A program made the position numbers and the translations under genes. Shown here one piece after another: positions 9,800 to 18,887 of a stretch of DNA of 64,000 nt; the first letter of the stretch is position 1, and each line of letters starts with the position of its first letter. Location of the stretch: contig NZ_FTMQ01000008.1 in assembly GCF_900156055.1 (NCBI RefSeq), forward strand, positions 1 through 64,000, read 5' to 3'. The notes under the pieces are model-generated. The model was given only the letters and a program-made list of their open reading frames with translations. It did no database searches and was not told where the DNA came from. Source of the DNA: Rhizobium sp. RU33A. GTDB lineage: Bacteria; Pseudomonadota; Alphaproteobacteria; Rhizobiales; Rhizobiaceae.

Positions 9800-10843
9800 T
9801 CACACCATGCGATCGATGATGCTGATGCCGTTTTCGCGGAAGCTGTCCATGGTGGCGAGCGCCGGGGCCGCTTCCGACAGAGTGATGCGACGGCCGATCA
9901 GGCGATCGGGCGAAAGCTTGCCGGAGAGGATCATGCGCAGCATGGCATCGTAGCGCCAGGACTGCATCCCATGGCTGCCATAGATCTCGAGTTCGTGGGC
10001 GATGACGCGCGCCATGGGGATTGCCGGTGTCGCGTGATCGGCGAGCATCAGGCCGACTTGAACATGGCGACCGCGTCGGCGAAGGTTGAGGATCGAGTTG
10101 CAGCAGGTCTGGGGATGGCCGAGCGCATCGACCGAGACATGCGCACCGCCGCCGGTCACATCACGCACCGCTTCGGAGACATCGGCGACTGCGCGGCTGT
10201 CGATGGTGACAGATGCGCCGAGTGCCTTTGCGAGTGCCAGTTTGTCCTCGGCGATGTCGATCGCCACGACATTGGCGCCGAGCGCTGCACCGATCATGAT
10301 GGCCGAGAGGCCAACACCGCCGCAACCGTGGACAGCCAGCCACTCACCGCCCTGGAGCCGGCCCTGGTTAACGACGGCGCGGAAGGAGGTGGCAAAGCGG
10401 CAGCCGAGGCTTGCCGCCGTCTCGTAGCTGATCTCTGTCGGCAGATGCACGAGGTTCTGATCGGCATAGTCGATCGCGACATATTCGGCGAACGAGCCCC
10501 AATGGGTGAAGCCGGGCTGGAACTGCTCTTCGCAGACCTGCTGATTGCCGGATCGGCATTCCATGCAGTGGCCGCAACCGGAGACAAAGGGCACCGTCAC
10601 GCGGTCGCCGACCTTGAAACGGCGCACGTCTCGGCCGACAGCCGAGATCGTGCCAGCCAGTTCGTGGCCGGGCACATGGGGAAGGCGGATGTCGGGATCG
10701 TGGCCCATCCAGCCGTGCCAGTCGCTGCGGCAGAGGCCAGTTGCCTTCACAGAGATGACCACACCGGCATTGGTCGGCGTCGGATCGGGCAGGGTGCGGA
10801 TTTCCGGTGTTGCACCGAATGCTTCAAAATACATCGCCCGCAT
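9800..10843 (-). CDS. Zinc-dependent alcohol dehydrogenase
   Basis: A 347-residue medium-chain dehydrogenase. Catalytic zinc ligands are Cys38 ([12 protein letters not shown]) and His60-Glu61 (PGHELAG); structural zinc Cys are 90, 93, 96 and 104. The Rossmann motif follows ([21 protein letters not shown]). It should oxidise an alcohol with NAD(P). The ATG at 10843 is chosen because GGAGG lies 8 bases upstream; an in-frame upstream codon would add 14 residues beyond that RBS. Placed between the ABC ATPase and a second binding protein, it probably acts on the imported compound or a product of it. Confidence 0.92.
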   Translation of the reverse strand: MRAMYFEAFGATPEIRTLPDPTPTNAGVVISVKATGLCRSDWHGWMGHDPDIRLPHVPGHELAGTISAVGRDVRRFKVGDRVTVPFVSGCGHCMECRSGNQQVCEEQFQPGFTHWGSFAEYVAIDYADQNLVHLPTEISYETAASLGCRFATSFRAVVNQGRLQGGEWLAVHGCGGVGLSAIMIGAALGANVVAIDIAEDKLALAKALGASVTIDSRAVADVSEAVRDVTGGGAHVSVDALGHPQTCCNSILNLRRRGRHVQVGLMLADHATPAIPMARVIAHELEIYGSHGMQSWRYDAMLRMILSGKLSPDRLIGRRITLSEAAPALATMDSFRENGISIIDRMV

Positions 10844-10917
10844 GGGATATCCTCCAGATGCGAATGCCGCCCTTGCGGACGGCATTCCGACACGTTTGCC
10901 CTTCGACGTGGTTTGCC

Positions 10918-11970
10918 TCAGTCGGCGAGCACGATCAAGGCGGAGGGGTCGATTTTCACGCCGACCGTATCGCCGACGGTTGGCGGGCGCGTGCCTGGAT
11001 CGTTGAACGTGTCGAAGGAGAGAGTCTTGCCGCCGACATCAATGCGTGTGCGGATGACGGAGCCAAGGAACTGGCTCGATGTCACCTGCCCGTGCACCGT
11101 GGCATCATCCGCCCCTGAGAGGGTGCCGGCTTCCGGTCGCATGGCAAGCTGGATCGTTTGGCCGTTCGCGGACGAAATTGCTTCCTTGATGGCAAGCATC
11201 TTGTCGCCGATCTTCACCAAGCCGGCGCCCTGATCCGCAACGACGGCGTCGAGCACGTTGAGCGTGCCGACGAAGGAGGCGACGAAGCGGGTCGTGGGAC
11301 GGTTGTAGATCTCGAAGGGCGTGCCGATCTGGTCGGCCTTGCCGGCATTCATGACGACGATGCGGTCGGATATCGACAGCGCCTCTTCCTGGTCATGGGT
11401 AACGAAGACGGTGGTGATGCCGAGCTTCTGCTGGATCTGGCGAATTTCCTCACGCAGTGAAACGCGGATCTTGGCGTCGAGCGCCGAAAGCGGTTCGTCC
11501 AGGAGCAGGACCTGGGGTTTGGGGGCAAGCGCGCGGGCGAGTGCCACGCGCTGCTGCTGTCCGCCCGACAGCTGGTAGGGGTAGCGCTCGGCCAAATGTT
11601 CGAGGTGAATGAGGGAGAGCATCTCCTTCACGCGGGCCTCGATGTCGGCTTTCGACATGCCGGCGATCTTCAGGCCGAAGGCGACGTTGTCGAAGACGTT
11701 CATGTTGGGAAACAGCGCATAGGCCTGGAAGACCATGCCGATGTTGCGCTGGTTGGGCTTCAGGTTCGTCTGGTCCTTGCCATCGACGACGATGGAGCCG
11801 GCCGACGGAGTCTCGAAACCGGCGACCATCCGCAGCACGGTGGTCTTGCCGCAGCCCGACGGGCCGAGGAAGGAGACGAATTCGCCCTTGTCGATCGCCA
11901 TGTTGAAGTCGTGCACGACCTGCGTTGCGCCGAAGGATTTCTTGAGGTTGTTTAGGGTCAGAAAGCTCAT
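10918..11970 (-). CDS. ABC importer ATPase, polyamine/iron/phosphonate type
   Basis: A 350-residue ATPase of the PotA/FbpC class that powers the neighbouring permeases. Walker A is GPSGCGKTT (36-44), signature LSGGQ (134-138), Walker B LLLDEP (155-160), then the H-loop [10 protein letters not shown]; the C-terminal third is a TOBE-type regulatory domain. The start lies 12 bp after the stop of the permease gene at 11983, consistent with one transcript. Confidence 0.95.
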   Translation of the reverse strand: MSFLTLNNLKKSFGATQVVHDFNMAIDKGEFVSFLGPSGCGKTTVLRMVAGFETPSAGSIVVDGKDQTNLKPNQRNIGMVFQAYALFPNMNVFDNVAFGLKIAGMSKADIEARVKEMLSLIHLEHLAERYPYQLSGGQQQRVALARALAPKPQVLLLDEPLSALDAKIRVSLREEIRQIQQKLGITTVFVTHDQEEALSISDRIVVMNAGKADQIGTPFEIYNRPTTRFVASFVGTLNVLDAVVADQGAGLVKIGDKMLAIKEAISSANGQTIQLAMRPEAGTLSGADDATVHGQVTSSQFLGSVIRTRIDVGGKTLSFDTFNDPGTRPPTVGDTVGVKIDPSALIVLAD

Positions 11971-11982
11971 GAATTGATGTCC

Positions 11983-12765
11983 TCAAGCCTGGCGGGGGGC
12001 TGTTTTCTGGAGGCGGGAGACGAGCTGCATCAGGCCGAGGCAGCCCCAAGTGATGCAAAACGCGATCACGGCGAGGGCGGCCGGCTCATAGGCGCGGTTG
12101 GCGCCGAGCAGCTGCATGTAGGGGCCAAAAGCCGGTTTGTTCAGAAGGGCGGCCATCGTGAATTCACCCATGACGATGGCGAAGGTGACGAAGGCGCCCG
12201 ACATGACGGCGACGGAGACATTCGGCAGAATGATACGGCCGATGATCGTGGCCCAGCCGGCGCCGAGGCTCTGGGCTGCCTCCGTCAGGGTGGCGACGTC
12301 GATGGTTCTCAAACCCGTATCAACCGCGCGGTACATATAGGGCAGGCCGAGCGTCGCATAACCGAACATCAGCAGCATGTTCGTACCGGTTGAGGAGCCG
12401 GTCAAAGGCAGCCAGCTCGAGGTGTTATAGAGGCGGATATAGCCGAACACGACGACGATCGCAGGGATGACGAGCGGCAGCAGCGTGACGAATTCGATGT
12501 AGGGGCGAAGGCCCGGCATCTTCAGCCGCACCCAATAGGCCGTCGGTACGATCAGGAATACGCCGAAGATGATGGTCGTCAGCGCCATGGTCACAGAATA
12601 GCTGAAGGTTTCCTGGAAGCGCGGATCGGCCAGAACCTTGGCATAGGCATCGAAGGAATACTCGCCGCGGCGCATCTTCAGCGAGAAGTTGGTCATCCCG
12701 ATGAGCGGCAGGATGAAATAGAGAAGGCCGAAGATCAGCGCGGCCCAAGCCCAGAGACGTTTCAT
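11983..12765 (-). CDS. ABC importer permease 2 (PotC-like)
   Basis: A 260-residue inner-membrane protein with about six hydrophobic helices and the EAA loop TEAAQSLGAGWATIIGRIILP near residue 180, which docks to the ATPase. The start MKRLWAWAAL is fixed by a 4-bp ATGA overlap with the stop of the upstream permease; the open frame continues upstream but that sequence is permease 1 read in the wrong frame. Confidence 0.93.
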   Translation of the reverse strand: MKRLWAWAALIFGLLYFILPLIGMTNFSLKMRRGEYSFDAYAKVLADPRFQETFSYSVTMALTTIIFGVFLIVPTAYWVRLKMPGLRPYIEFVTLLPLVIPAIVVVFGYIRLYNTSSWLPLTGSSTGTNMLLMFGYATLGLPYMYRAVDTGLRTIDVATLTEAAQSLGAGWATIIGRIILPNVSVAVMSGAFVTFAIVMGEFTMAALLNKPAFGPYMQLLGANRAYEPAALAVIAFCITWGCLGLMQLVSRLQKTAPRQA

Positions 12766-13652
12766 TTCATCCACCTTTCGCTGCGGGCGCGCAGCCAGAT
12801 GTAGAGGCCATTGGCAATTCCGGTGACGACGATCATGCCAAAGGCGAGCGCGTAGCCGAGATGGGGGTCGCCCAGGACGTCGCCACGGATCTGGGCGAAG
12901 AGCAGGATCGGCACGATATTCAGCGAAGAGCCGGTCAGTGCGATCGCGGTTGCGACAGCGCCGAACGCATTTGCGAAGAGCAGCGCCATGGTGCCGAGGA
13001 TCGAGGGCAAAAGGATCGGGAAGGCCACGAGCCGCCAGTATTGCCCATTGGTCGCGCCGAGGATTGAGGCCGCCTCGCGCCATTCGCGCTTCAGGCCGTC
13101 GAGTGCCGGCGCGATGATCAGGATCATCAGCGGGATCTGGAAGAAGAGATAGGTGATCGTCAGTCCCCAGAAGGACAGGAGATTGAAGCCGAGAAGGCGC
13201 AGATCGATGCCAAGCTGGGTCTTGAGGAAGACGGTCAACATGCCGACAGGGCCGAGCGTCGCGAGGAAGGCGAAGGCGAGCGGCACGCCGGCGAAGTTCG
13301 AGGCGACACCGGAAAACGTCAGCAGCGGGCTGCGGATCCAGGCAGGCAGTCCGCCGAGAATGACTGCGGCGGCCACGCCGAAGCCGATCAGGCAGCCGAG
13401 AATTGCCGAGGCGAGACTGATCTTGATGGAGATCCAGTAGGCGGCCATGATCGAAGGGGTGAACAGGCCAAGCACATTGTCGAAGGTGAACGAGCCGTCC
13501 GGACGCTGAAAGGCGCCGATGACGATCTTCATCGTCGGCATGATCAGGAAGAGAATCACGAAAGCTGCGAAGGGCAAGACCCCGAGCCAGTGAAGTGGAA
13601 GTTTCGTTCGTGGCCGTGCCTGATGGCCCGGGCTCACCGCCTCTGTCGACAT
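12762..13652 (-). CDS. ABC importer permease 1 (PotB-like)
   Basis: A 296-residue inner-membrane permease. After a basic N-terminus (RPRTKLPLHWLG) come about six membrane helices; the EAA-type loop is REAASILGATNGQYWRLVAFPILLP. The ATG at 13652 has an upstream AGAGGGG; the longer frame to 13736 lacks an RBS and runs over the upstream hairpin. It pairs with the overlapping permease 2. Confidence 0.93.
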   Translation of the reverse strand: MSTEAVSPGHQARPRTKLPLHWLGVLPFAAFVILFLIMPTMKIVIGAFQRPDGSFTFDNVLGLFTPSIMAAYWISIKISLASAILGCLIGFGVAAAVILGGLPAWIRSPLLTFSGVASNFAGVPLAFAFLATLGPVGMLTVFLKTQLGIDLRLLGFNLLSFWGLTITYLFFQIPLMILIIAPALDGLKREWREAASILGATNGQYWRLVAFPILLPSILGTMALLFANAFGAVATAIALTGSSLNIVPILLFAQIRGDVLGDPHLGYALAFGMIVVTGIANGLYIWLRARSERWMK

Positions 13653-13702
13653 TCGATCTGCCCCTCTGTCCGCGTTTCGACGGATCTTCTTAAAATGCGA
13701 GC

Positions 13703-13734
13703 GCCGCCCCGACCTTAGAAAAGATCGGGGCGGC
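13703..13734 (-). terminator. Intra-operon hairpin after the solute-binding gene
   Basis: GCCGCCCCGAC and its exact complement GTCGGGGCGGC form an 11-bp stem with a 10-nt loop, just downstream of the solute-binding gene and before permease 1 on the minus strand. Only a weak T run follows. Such hairpins commonly attenuate read-through or protect the upstream mRNA so that binding protein is made in excess over permease. Confidence 0.7.
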
Positions 13735-13750
13735 ACATCAAGGTCTCGAC

Positions 13751-14857
13751 TTACTGAACGTTGGCGCCGACGACGCTGTCCCAGCCAGCCGTGACGGCAG
13801 CCTTGTTTGCGTCGACTTCTTCGAGCGTCGGGAAGTAGGCCTTTTCGTAGGACTCAGCCGGCGGCAGGGCGTCGAGCAGGTCCTGCGGAACCTTGCCGGC
13901 CTTGACCATGGCGTTGAAGCGGGCCGGGTGGCAGTAACCCTTCAGCCAGCCGAGCTGACCTTCGTCGGAGTACAGATGTTCCATCCACAGCTTTGCTGCG
14001 TTCGGGTGCGGTGCATAGGCCGAGATGCCCTGAACGTAGACGCCAGCGAGAACACCCTTGTCCGGAACGACGACTTCGACCGGCGGGTTGCCGGCGAGCG
14101 TGTCACGAGCGGCGAGCGCGTTGTAGTCCCACATGACGACGATCGGGGTCGCGCCCTGGGCGAGCGTGCCAGACTTGCCGATGACAGGCACGAAGTTGCC
14201 GGCCTTGTTCATTTCGGCAAAGTAGTTCAGGCCAGCTTCACCAGCGTCCTTGCCGGCGGCTGCACCGGTTGCCATGCCGGCGGCGAGAACGCCGAGGATG
14301 GCCTGGTTGGAGGCGCGCGGGTCACCGGCGAGAGCGACCTGGCCGGCATATTCCGGCTTCAGAAGGTCGGCCCAGTCCTTCGGCGTGTTGGTGACGAGGT
14401 CCTTGTTCACCAGGAGCGACATGACGCCGTAGTAGTCGCCATACCAGTAGCCTTCAGCGTCCTTGATGTTGTCAGGGATTTCGTCCCAGGTGGAGACCTT
14501 GTACGGCTGCAGCAGGCCTTCGGCCTTCATCTGCGGACCGAAGGCGAGACCGACGTCAACGACGTCAGGAGCCTGCGGGCCCTTGTTGTCCTTGTTGGCC
14601 TTGATGGCTTCGACTTCGTCGGCCGAGCCTGCATCCGGGTTCAGTTCGTTGACGGTGATTTCCGGATACTTCGCCTTGAAGGCGGCGATGACTTCGCCGT
14701 AGCCGCACCAGTCGTGGGGCAGGGCGATGGTGGTCAGCATGCCTTCCTTCTTGGCAGCTTCGATGAGCTCGGCGCTCGGTTCGGCATAGGCGACGGCCGA
14801 ACTCGTCATGACCAGCGCGGTCGTGAGCGACAGGAATTTGCGAAGATTGGTGGTCAC
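13751..14857 (-). CDS. Periplasmic solute-binding protein of ABC importer
   Basis: A 368-residue binding protein with a Sec signal (residues 1-25, cleavage near VAYA|EPS). The mature chain starts ELIEAAKKEGMLTTIALPHDWCGYGEVIAAFKAKYPEI, as in the group that includes iron(III), 2-aminoethylphosphonate and polyamine binders. Later QGISAYAPHPNAAKLWMEHLYSDEGQ fits that group. A GTG start at 14857 is used because AGGAGAAC lies about 7 bases upstream. It is the first structural gene of the importer operon, downstream of the RpiR regulator on the same strand. The ligand is unknown. Confidence 0.9.
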   Translation of the reverse strand: MTTNLRKFLSLTTALVMTSSAVAYAEPSAELIEAAKKEGMLTTIALPHDWCGYGEVIAAFKAKYPEITVNELNPDAGSADEVEAIKANKDNKGPQAPDVVDVGLAFGPQMKAEGLLQPYKVSTWDEIPDNIKDAEGYWYGDYYGVMSLLVNKDLVTNTPKDWADLLKPEYAGQVALAGDPRASNQAILGVLAAGMATGAAAGKDAGEAGLNYFAEMNKAGNFVPVIGKSGTLAQGATPIVVMWDYNALAARDTLAGNPPVEVVVPDKGVLAGVYVQGISAYAPHPNAAKLWMEHLYSDEGQLGWLKGYCHPARFNAMVKAGKVPQDLLDALPPAESYEKAYFPTLEEVDANKAAVTAGWDSVVGANVQ

Positions 14858-14990
14858 TGTAGTTCTCCTCTTGTGTTGGAAGCGATGCGGTTCACTTATG
14901 TGGCCTTTGTTATGGTTATGTGACGGATATCGGCCTTGCGCGGTCTATCGATGATGGCCTGTATCCTGAATGATCCTCCGGTTTCTTCTC

Positions 14991-15866
14991 TCAACCATGT
15001 CGGGGCTTTCGGAACAGGCGTGCCTGTTCAAAAAGTCCTTCGAGTGTGTTCATGCGCTCGCGCGTCTCGTCCCAGGACGAGCTCTGCACGGCCTCGATCA
15101 GGGCTTCGACGACAAACAGCGTCACGACGGAGCTGTCCCATGCCGATGGCGCCTCGATATGGAGCTTGAAACAGTGGCGGGCATGCTGTGCCACCGGCGA
15201 CATCCACTGGTCCGTAAACACGATGATCTGCACGCCGTTGGCGCGCGCGACCTCTGCGAGCGTCGTCAGGTCGGCTTCGTAGCGCCTGATGTCGAAGATC
15301 ACCAGCACGTCGCCATCCTGCATATTGAGGACGTGCTGCGGCCATGAACTGGCATTCGAAGACATCAAGGTCGTCCGGGGACGGATGACCTGCATATGGG
15401 TGAAGAAGTATTCGGCGAGCGCACCCGTGATGCGTCCGCCGACGAAATAGATGCTGCGATGGCGGTCGCCGATCAGACGGGCGGCTTCATCGAAGGTCGC
15501 CGTGCGCAGTTCTCCAAGCGAGTTGCGCAGATTGGCCATCACGGCTTCTGCAAACCGATTGAGGATATGGCGATTGGGTGCGTTGGCGGCCCAACGATCG
15601 TGCTTGGCGATCGGGTTTGAGATCGTCGCCTCAAGCTCCTGGTGGAGATGCGCCTGGAACTCCGGATAGCCCTTGTAGCCGAGCTTCTGCACCATGCGGG
15701 CGACTGTCGGGGTCGAGACGCCGGCATTCTCGGCAACGGTGGTGATGCTGCCCAGTCCAGAGACGGGGTAGTTCTGCAGCAGGCTTTCTGCCAGCTGCCG
15801 TTCGGCACGCGTCAGCCCGTCGAAATGGGCATGGATCACGTCCGACACCGTGGTCGACGCATTCAT
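14991..15866 (-). CDS. RpiR-family transcriptional regulator
   Basis: A 291-residue regulator with an N-terminal RpiR-type helix-turn-helix (about residues 20-75, including GVSTPTVARMVQKLGYKGYPEF) and a C-terminal SIS domain (about 115-255) that usually binds a phosphosugar or related ligand. It sits between an ABC importer operon on its own strand and a TRAP/catabolic operon on the other strand. Two related 16-bp motifs in the divergent intergenic region are probable binding sites. ATG at 15866 is taken as start; a TTG eight codons upstream is possible. Confidence 0.9.
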   Translation of the reverse strand: MNASTTVSDVIHAHFDGLTRAERQLAESLLQNYPVSGLGSITTVAENAGVSTPTVARMVQKLGYKGYPEFQAHLHQELEATISNPIAKHDRWAANAPNRHILNRFAEAVMANLRNSLGELRTATFDEAARLIGDRHRSIYFVGGRITGALAEYFFTHMQVIRPRTTLMSSNASSWPQHVLNMQDGDVLVIFDIRRYEADLTTLAEVARANGVQIIVFTDQWMSPVAQHARHCFKLHIEAPSAWDSSVVTLFVVEALIEAVQSSSWDETRERMNTLEGLFEQARLFRKPRHG

Positions 15867-15953
15867 CAAGAACCGATTGACTCCCCTCAAGCCAGTCTGT
15901 CGCCGGCTTTTTTCGGATTAAGCCTCGCTGTCACAATTGAGTCAACTGGCCCT

Positions 15954-16011
15954 TGAAGAGAATTTTTCAGTAGCGGATTGACAGACGCTTAACCGTGAAG
16001 AATTCTCTTCG
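15954..16011. promoter_or_regulatory. Paired operator motifs and promoter between RpiR gene and catabolic operon
   Basis: TGAAGAGAATTTTTCA (15954-15969) and TGAAGAATTCTCTTCG (15996-16011) are related: one matches the reverse complement of the other at 14 of 16 positions. A TTGACA hexamer (15978-15983) lies between them, and the second motif covers the expected -10 region at 17-bp spacing. This arrangement suits control of the plus-strand operon by the adjacent RpiR protein. Binding is inferred. Confidence 0.6.
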
Positions 16012-16050
16012 AAAATAAGTTGGGCCAACGAGCCCGGGGGAACAATCAGC

Positions 16051-16821
16051 ATGCTCTTGAGGTCGGGGATCCTGACAGCGTCGGACGGTGAGGTGGTTGC
16101 AGTCGACAATCCGACGGCGGCGAGCGGCCTCGTTTTCGTCTGTGAGCACGCATCTGCCGTTTTGCCGCCATGGGCAGGCGATCTCGGCCTCTCGACGGAA
16201 GCACTGTCCAGCCATATCGCCTGGGATCCGGGCGCTCTGGAGATAGCCCGTCACCTGTCGACCTCGCTCAATGGGCTGCTTGTCCACCAGCGTTTCTCGC
16301 GACTGATCTATGACTGCAATCGCCCGCCGGAATCGCCGGCCGCCATGCCGGAAAAGAGCGAGATCTACACGATCCCGGGAAATCTGAACCTCAGCCCGGC
16401 GGAGCGTTATGCGCGGACGGCGGGGCTCTACGTTCCCTTTCACGACCGGATTGCTGCCGAGATTGCGCGGATCGCCGGGGAGGGCGGCAAGCCCGTGATC
16501 GTCACCGTGCATACGTTCACGCCGGTCTACTTCGGCAAGCCACGTGAGGTCGAGATCGGCATCCTCCACGATACAGATAGCCGTCTGGCGGATGCCATGC
16601 TCGAGGCCGCAGCCGGTGGTCCGTACCGTGTTGAGCGCAACTCGCCATACGGACCCGAAGACGGCGTGACCCATACGCTGCGTTTGCATGCGCTGCCGCA
16701 AGGCTTCGCCAATGTCATGATCGAGGTCCGCAACGACCTGGTTCGCGATGAAGCAGGCCTCAAGGCTATCTCCGCCTATCTCACGGACTTGATTTCAGGA
16801 GCGCTCGAAAGGGTCGCATAA
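16051..16821 (+). CDS. N-formylglutamate amidohydrolase-like enzyme
   Basis: A 256-residue member of the N-formylglutamate amidohydrolase family (zinc amide hydrolases that release glutamate). Family marks are VFVCEHASAVLPPW, HIAWDPGA, FSRLIYDCNRPPESP, VTVHTFTPVYFGKPR and the late MIEVRNDLV. The ATG has GGGGGAACA upstream. It is the first gene of an operon with a TRAP importer and a glutamine-synthetase-like ligase, and no histidine-degradation (hut) genes are nearby. I therefore infer that it hydrolyses a gamma-glutamyl amide made by that ligase rather than N-formylglutamate; the exact substrate is open. Confidence 0.85.
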   Translation: MLLRSGILTASDGEVVAVDNPTAASGLVFVCEHASAVLPPWAGDLGLSTEALSSHIAWDPGALEIARHLSTSLNGLLVHQRFSRLIYDCNRPPESPAAMPEKSEIYTIPGNLNLSPAERYARTAGLYVPFHDRIAAEIARIAGEGGKPVIVTVHTFTPVYFGKPREVEIGILHDTDSRLADAMLEAAAGGPYRVERNSPYGPEDGVTHTLRLHALPQGFANVMIEVRNDLVRDEAGLKAISAYLTDLISGALERVA

Positions 16822-16864
16822 ATATTCGAAACGCTGAGCAAACCAAAAACAAATGAGGGAACGG

Positions 16865-16927
16865 ATGCCGGCATACGAGATCATGAGACGAAGACCGCTG
16901 ATATGGTCCGGGCAGGCGGTACACTGA
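16865..16927 (+). CDS. Possible 20-codon leader peptide before TRAP genes
   Basis: ATG at 16865 has a good RBS (GAGGGAACGG) and opens a 20-codon frame beginning MPAYEIMRRRPL. Its TGA (16925-16927) overlaps the ATG of the next gene by one base (TGATG). The large TRAP small-subunit gene itself has no strong RBS, so this frame may couple translation onto it. There is no conservation evidence; it could instead be a chance frame left by an earlier gene start. Confidence 0.35.
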   Translation: MPAYEIMRRRPLIWSGQAVH

Positions 16928-17436
16928 TGCCGCAAGCCCTCAAAACCTATGTGCGTGTCGTCGATGCGTTCAACCGGCGCGTCGGCCGGATCGTCATGTA
17001 TGGCATCTTCGTCATGATGGGCATCCTGCTCTACTCGTCCATCTCCAAGACCATGTTCCTGCCTGCGAGCTGGACGCTCGAAATGGCGCAGTTCGTCATG
17101 GCCGGCTATTATCTGCTCGGCGGTGCCTATTCGCTTCAGCTCGACAGCCATGTGCGCATGGATCTGCTTTACGGTCGCTGGTCGCCAAAGACCAAGGCGA
17201 TCGTCGATGTGATCACGATCATGATGCTGTTCGTCTACCTGTTCTTCCTGCTCTGGGGCGGCGTGTCGAGCACCACCTATGCGCTGCAATATGGTGAAAC
17301 CAGCTATTCCTCCTGGTCGCCTTACATGGCTCCCGTGAAGATCGTCATGGTTGTCGGTATCTTCCTCACCTTCCTGCAGGCGACCTCGATCTTCATCAAG
17401 GACCTTGCCATTGCCATGGGGAGGCCGCTTGCATGA
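16927..17436 (+). CDS. TRAP transporter small membrane subunit (DctQ type)
   Basis: A 169-residue protein with four hydrophobic segments, as in DctQ subunits of TRAP importers. Marks are MGILLYSSISKTMFLPASWTLEMAQF and SYSSWSPYMAPVKI. ATG at 16927 is used because the short upstream frame ends on it (TGATG); an ATG eight codons upstream is in frame but has no better RBS. It overlaps the large subunit gene by 4 bp (ATGA). Confidence 0.92.
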   Translation: MPQALKTYVRVVDAFNRRVGRIVMYGIFVMMGILLYSSISKTMFLPASWTLEMAQFVMAGYYLLGGAYSLQLDSHVRMDLLYGRWSPKTKAIVDVITIMMLFVYLFFLLWGGVSSTTYALQYGETSYSSWSPYMAPVKIVMVVGIFLTFLQATSIFIKDLAIAMGRPLA

Positions 17437-18782
17437 CTGAGTTCCTCAGCTACGAAATGATCGCGCTCCTGATGTTCTCATCGATGATGATGTCGATGCT
17501 GACGGGGCAGCGCGTGTTTGCGACCATCGGGTTCGTCGGGGTCGTGGCGGCTGCCGCGCTCTGGGGCAATGGCGGCTTCGAAATGGGCTTCTCGGCCGGC
17601 ATGAAGCTCATGAAGTGGTATCCGCTGCTGACGCTGCCGCTGTTCATCTACATGGGCTACATGCTGTCGGAATCGGGCATCGCCGAAGATCTCTACAAGG
17701 CTTTCCATGTGTGGTTCGGCGGTATGCCGGGCGGTCTTGCCGTCGGAACGATCGGGTTGATGGTCGTGATATCCGCGATGAACGGGTTGTCGGTTGCCGG
17801 CATGGCAATTGGGGCATCGATCGCGCTGCCCGAACTGCTGCGCCGGGGCTATGACAAGATCATGGTGTCGGGCGTCATCCAGGCGGGCAGTTCGCTCGGG
17901 ATCCTCATTCCGCCGAGCGTCGTGCTTGTTCTCTACGGCATGATCGCACGCCAGCCGGTCAGCCAGCTTTGGCTCGCGGGCGTCTTCCCCGGGCTGCTGC
18001 TTGCGACGCTGTTCTGCATCTACATCATCATCCGCTGCCGTCTCAATCCGGCGCTCGGTCCCGCCCTTCCCAAGGAGGAGCGTGACATGCCGATGCGCGA
18101 GAAGCTTAGGCTCTTGCAGGCCGGCATCCTGCCGTTCCTCATCTTCTTCCTGATGATGGGCCTCTTCCTGATGGGCATCACCAGCCTGGTGGAAAGCTCG
18201 GCAGTCGGTGCTCTCGGCGCCCTTTTTGCGGCCTGGTACAAGGGGCGCCTCACCAAGGCGGTCTGGAACCGGGTGCTGGAGCAGACGCTGGGCATCTCCT
18301 GCATGTTCATGTGGATTATCCTGGCCGCCCTCTGCTTCGGCGCTGTCTTCGACGGGCTGGGTGCTGTCAGGGCGATCGAGACGCTGCTGGTCAACGACAT
18401 CGGTCTGACCCCCTGGCAGATCCTGATCATGATGCAGCTGTCGTTCCTGGTTATGGGGGCATTCCTCGACGATACGGCCATGCTGGTCATCGTCGCCCCC
18501 CTCTACATCCCCTTGGTCGGCAAGCTCGATCTTGGCGTCGACAATGCCCTGATCTGGTACGGCGTGCTCTACACGATCACCTGTCAGATCGCCTACATGA
18601 CCCCGCCCTTCGGCTATAATCTCTTCCTGATGAAGGCGATGGCGCCGCCCGACTTCCGGTTGATCGATATCTATCGGTCGGTCATCCCCTTCGTGCTGAT
18701 CATGCTGCTCGGCATGGTCATCATCATGATCTTCCCGCAGATCGCGACCTGGCTTCCGAGCCAGATCTATCTCCGAGGTTAG
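17433..18782 (+). CDS. TRAP transporter large membrane subunit (DctM type)
   Basis: A 449-residue integral membrane protein with about twelve hydrophobic helices, the sodium-coupled transport channel of a TRAP system. Family features include GLSVAGMAIGASIALPELLRRGYD, QAGSSLGILIPPSVVLVLYG and FLDDTAMLVIVAPLYIPL. It overlaps the small subunit gene by ATGA. The substrate-binding partner follows after a 105-bp gap that contains a hairpin. Confidence 0.95.
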   Translation: MTEFLSYEMIALLMFSSMMMSMLTGQRVFATIGFVGVVAAAALWGNGGFEMGFSAGMKLMKWYPLLTLPLFIYMGYMLSESGIAEDLYKAFHVWFGGMPGGLAVGTIGLMVVISAMNGLSVAGMAIGASIALPELLRRGYDKIMVSGVIQAGSSLGILIPPSVVLVLYGMIARQPVSQLWLAGVFPGLLLATLFCIYIIIRCRLNPALGPALPKEERDMPMREKLRLLQAGILPFLIFFLMMGLFLMGITSLVESSAVGALGALFAAWYKGRLTKAVWNRVLEQTLGISCMFMWIILAALCFGAVFDGLGAVRAIETLLVNDIGLTPWQILIMMQLSFLVMGAFLDDTAMLVIVAPLYIPLVGKLDLGVDNALIWYGVLYTITCQIAYMTPPFGYNLFLMKAMAPPDFRLIDIYRSVIPFVLIMLLGMVIIMIFPQIATWLPSQIYLRG

Positions 18783-18829
18783 CGTTCGAATGACAAGAGG
18801 CCCGGCAAACGGGCCCGGCACCAGGACTA

Positions 18830-18854
18830 CCCGCCGGACCTCAGGTCCTGCGGG
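18830..18854 (+). other. Intercistronic hairpin between dctM-type and dctP-type genes
   Basis: CCCGCCGGACC and GGTCCTGCGGG pair over 11 positions with one mismatch around a TCA loop. A smaller stem (GCCCGGCAAACGGGC) lies just before it. No T run follows, so it is more likely an RNA-processing or stabilising element that raises binding-protein output than a terminator. Confidence 0.5.
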
Positions 18855-18887
18855 CTTCAAAAGAAACGAAGAACAGAGGGAAACAAC

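Noticed and set aside
9725..11233. A 502-codon plus-strand frame across the zinc dehydrogenase and ABC ATPase genes
   Set aside because: Both minus-strand genes show clear family motifs and RBSs; the plus frame has none.
17478..18860. A 460-codon minus-strand frame across the TRAP large-subunit gene
   Set aside because: Its composition (rich in His, Asp, Gln and Arg, no hydrophobic core) is the mirror image of a membrane-protein gene; the plus-strand gene is certain.
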